A DNA stretch of 64,000 nt, from NCBI GenBank assembly GCA_033816765.1, contig CM066287.1, positions 3,100,001 to 3,164,000 on the forward strand. The letters are read 5' to 3'. Numbering within the stretch: position 1 is the stretch's first letter; the number at the start of each line of letters is the position of its first letter. The position numbers were made by a program, and so were the translations under genes. The DNA comes from Nothopassalora personata (taxonomy: Eukaryota > Ascomycota > Dothideomycetes > Mycosphaerellales > Mycosphaerellaceae). The notes under the pieces were generated by a model. The model was not told the origin of the DNA and did not search any database. It worked only from the letters and a program-made list of their open reading frames with translations. Positions 61,677 through 64,000 of the stretch are shown here, piece by piece.

Positions 61677-64000
61677 TCCACTCGTTGAGCGCAACAACCA
61701 GTGGACTGGATACGAACACGTCAACGTCAAGGCCGAAGTCAGAAGGGATTGGGGAAGGTGATCTCAGAATATCATCCCATTCCTTACGAATGGTGCACAT
61801 AGAGCACAACCCTGTAATAGGATCACACCTAGTGGTGCCTTGCACAGCGAATGGAAAATATGCATTCTCATTCCTTGATGACGGAGCCAATTCAAACTAC
61901 GTTGACATCGTATATGCGCGAAAGAATGACCTGCCACTCTCGAAGCTGGACAGCCCATTGGCACTGGGCCTCGCCGACATGTCCACTGCAAAGGAAATGA
62001 TCGAATACCGTACGGAGCTCACCCTGGAGATCAACGGGCACTCCGAAGTGATCAATGCCTGGCTCACCAACCTCGAATACGACATCGTCTTGGGGAGACC
62101 ATGGCACGACAAGCATCAACCAGGCCTGCATTATGAGTCCGGCACTATGACGCTCGATTCTCAACACTGCAAGGACAACTGCCTGTCCGGAAAGGAAGCG
62201 ACGTGGGTGCAGTCAGTCAATGATCAAGACCAGAACCCAGTCCTTACGTTCCAGACCCACGAGGAGCTTCCTAGCAAGTACCGCTCGGCAACCGTGGAAG
62301 AAGATGACGAAGGAGATGTCACTTGGCAGCACGCCCGTCTGCCACTGCCGGCTGACGGCGAAGACACCATCAAGCGCATGACAACGCGCGGCCCTGGAAA
62401 AGTTCGCCGGGCTGCTAAGAGACTCGAAGCAAAGGAAGCAAAGGCCGCTGTGGCAGCAGCAGTAGCAGCAGCTGCCGAAGCCGCAGCTCAACAAGCAGAA
62501 GAGCCTAAGAAGAACATCGACATCAAAGAAGTCAATGCAGACTACTTCGTGCGCCTCGCCAAGCAAAAGGGCGCGCAAGTTCACCTGATGTATGTCTATG
62601 ACCCCAAGGTGGAGCAGCAGCGAGCGGGCGACTCGCTTGCCGCTTGCGCCATGACGGCGCACAACATGAAGACAGTTGCTGGAGGCAACTGTAAGATGCT
62701 GTCAGACGAAAAGACGATCTCAAGGCTGAACGCGCGTGCCGCTGCATTCATACCAGCATCAGAACGTGTAGCCCCAACACTCCGTTCCTGCAAGATGCAC
62801 GCACAAGCAGACGTGGACAAGTTCATGAAAGTCAACGACCAAGAGATCGATCCAAAGGACCACCTTATGCCAACATACCACGAGTTCGCTGATTGCTTCT
62901 CGAAGAAGGCTTCAGAAGAGCTTCCGCCACACCGGCCTGGGATTGACCATGAGATCAAGCTGAAACCCGATGCCGTGCCACCCTTCAAGCGACCATACCG
63001 CATGTCTAAGCAAGAAGACGAGATCATCAAGCACTGGACTGACGAACAGATCGCCCAAGGCAAGATCCGCAAGAATGAAGGCCGCGCCGATGCTGCATCT
63101 CCGTGCCTTATCGTCAAGAAGCCAGGAGGTGGGTTGAGAGTATGCGTTGATTACAGAGCCCTCAATGCACTTACCATCAAGTCAAGATACCCTATTCCCC
63201 TGATGCAGGACACCTTGAACCGCATCGCAGGAAAGAAGTGGTTTACGAAGCTAGATGTGATTGCAGCATTCAACCGCATCCGCATCGCAAAGGGGCATGA
63301 GTGGATGACAGCGTTCACTACCCGCTATGGGCAGTTCGAATGTCTAGTCATGCCATTCGGCCTATGCAACGCCCCAGGAACGTTCCAAGCTTATGTGAAC
63401 GACACGCTACGGGAGTTCCTAGATGACTTTGCATCAGCCTATCTAGATGATATCCTCATCTTTAGCGACACGCTTGAAGAGCACATTGGACATGTGAAGA
63501 AGGTGCTAGGGCGCTGCAGAGACGCAGGCCTGCAACTTGATATCAAGAAGTGTGAATTCCACACCCAATCGACCAAGTACCTTGGCCTTATTATTGGCAA
63601 GGACGGCATCTCCATGTGCCCGGAGAAGGTGAGAGCAGTGCAAGAATGGGAAACACCTCGTAATGTCACGGATGTGCTTGCATTCAACGGATTCGCTGGC
63701 TTCTATCGACGATTCATCAAGAACTACAGCAAGATAACATTGCCGCTTACCCGCCTCACCAAGAAAGACGTGCCATGGCAATGGACGGCAGAGTGCCAAG
63801 CAGCGTTCGACGGCCTCAAGAAAGCATTCACCGATGCAGAAGGAGAAATCCTCGCAGTCTTCCAGCATGGGCTGGAGACAGTGCTTGAGACTGACGCTTC
63901 GGACTTCGTCACCGCAGCGGTCCTCTCCCAACGTCATAATGGCATCTTGAGACCAGTGGCATATCTGTCTAAGAAGATGTCACCCCAGGAATGCAACTAC
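61670..64000 (+). CDS. Pol polyprotein of gypsy element (protease-RT-RNase H start), partial
   Basis: Open in the -1 frame relative to gag, with no stop to the window end. Protease: FLDDGANSNYVD (Asp codons at 61877-61882), with Asp-Gly-Ala in place of the common D-S/T-G-A only if the second Asp is the catalytic one, and ILGRP-type flap sequence (DIVLGRPWHD). A ~150-residue Ala/Lys/Glu-rich spacer follows. RT: KKPGGGLRVCVDYRALN, KWFTKLDVIAAF, FGLCNAPGTFQ and the active site YLDDILIFSD (codons at about 63,440-63,469). RNase H begins with LETDASDFVTAAVLSQ near 63,885. Integrase must lie beyond the window. Intact motifs support a potentially active copy. Confidence 0.93.

Larger units (their letters stand above)
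59100..64000 (+). mobile_element. Ty3/gypsy LTR retrotransposon, 5' part, intact-looking, continues beyond window
   Basis: Begins TGTGACGGCCC at 59100 exactly where RIP-type composition stops. It encodes gag (59490-61676) then pol in the -1 frame (from ~61670 to the window end) with protease, RT and the start of RNase H. No RIP-type decay is visible, so it is a recent insertion. The 3' half and second LTR are outside the window, so LTR length and target duplication cannot be fixed; the left flank is GAGGG. Confidence 0.9.

Noticed and set aside
1..64000. tRNA, rRNA or riboswitch genes
   Set aside because: I looked for cloverleaf-like and conserved rRNA segments by eye and found none convincing; a tRNAscan or Rfam run would be decisive.

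Overview
The window is a fungal chromosome segment. Genes are interrupted by short GT-AG introns (49-106 bp, mostly with CTGAC/CTAAC-like branch sites) and encode filamentous-ascomycete proteins: PRM1, PEX20, an HbrB-type TORC2 subunit, a fused alpha-beta tryptophan synthase and a Zn(II)2Cys6 regulator. A long block in which CA/TG is largely replaced by TA is the signature of repeat-induced point mutation (RIP). I infer Pezizomycotina, probably Dothideomycetes; the class is an inference from overall gene style, not proven here.

Positions 1-47,400 are an ordinary gene-dense euchromatic stretch. In order: a Ser-rich protein (134-2278, -), a Pro/Gln-rich conserved protein (2598-3614, -), a Gyp5-like Rab GAP (4306-7412, -), a short-chain dehydrogenase (8273-9227, -), a single-span membrane protein (9781-10764, +), a Pro-rich protein (12295-14058, +), a 267-aa protein (14958-15761, -), PRM1 (18053-20395, +), an HbrB/TORC2 subunit (21834-24371, +), RPF2 (24690-25732, -) divergent from a CGFS monothiol glutaredoxin (26041-26999, +), a small possibly secreted protein (27417-27990, -), a PI-PLC-X protein (28500-30091, -), a zinc-cluster regulator (30524-32812, -), a protein with a one-base frameshift (34841-36885, +), a basic protein (37361-38011, -), SEC13 (38754-39807, -), PEX20 (40243-41343, +) followed by an 88-aa spliced gene (41435-41880, +), and tryptophan synthase (43152-45437, -) divergent from mitochondrial GrpE/MGE1 (45806-46613, +). 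These are mostly unlinked housekeeping functions; I see no biosynthetic cluster.

Positions 47,420-64,000 are a layered transposon nest. The oldest layer is a RIP-mutated LINE-like ORF1 (47420-49171, continuing in frame at 58367-59099). Into it inserted a complete chromodomain Ty3/gypsy element (49172-58361; 197-bp LTRs, target duplication ATTAC; gag-pol on the minus strand), which is also RIP-mutated. Into that inserted a young non-autonomous LTR element (50022-52511; 329-bp LTRs identical by eye, target duplication AAGTG; gag on the minus strand) that shows no RIP. A further intact-looking gypsy element starts at 59100 and runs off the window.

The most interesting signal: both complete LTR elements carry, between the 3' end of gag/pol and the 3' LTR, a gene on the opposite strand. 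Each has spliceosomal introns in that antisense orientation and encodes a cysteine-rich, coiled-coil protein of 213 or 248 residues. In the RIP-mutated element the four antisense exons still splice into one frame of exactly 249 codons, broken only by RIP-type stops. This looks like a recurrent antisense accessory gene of fungal LTR retrotransposons.
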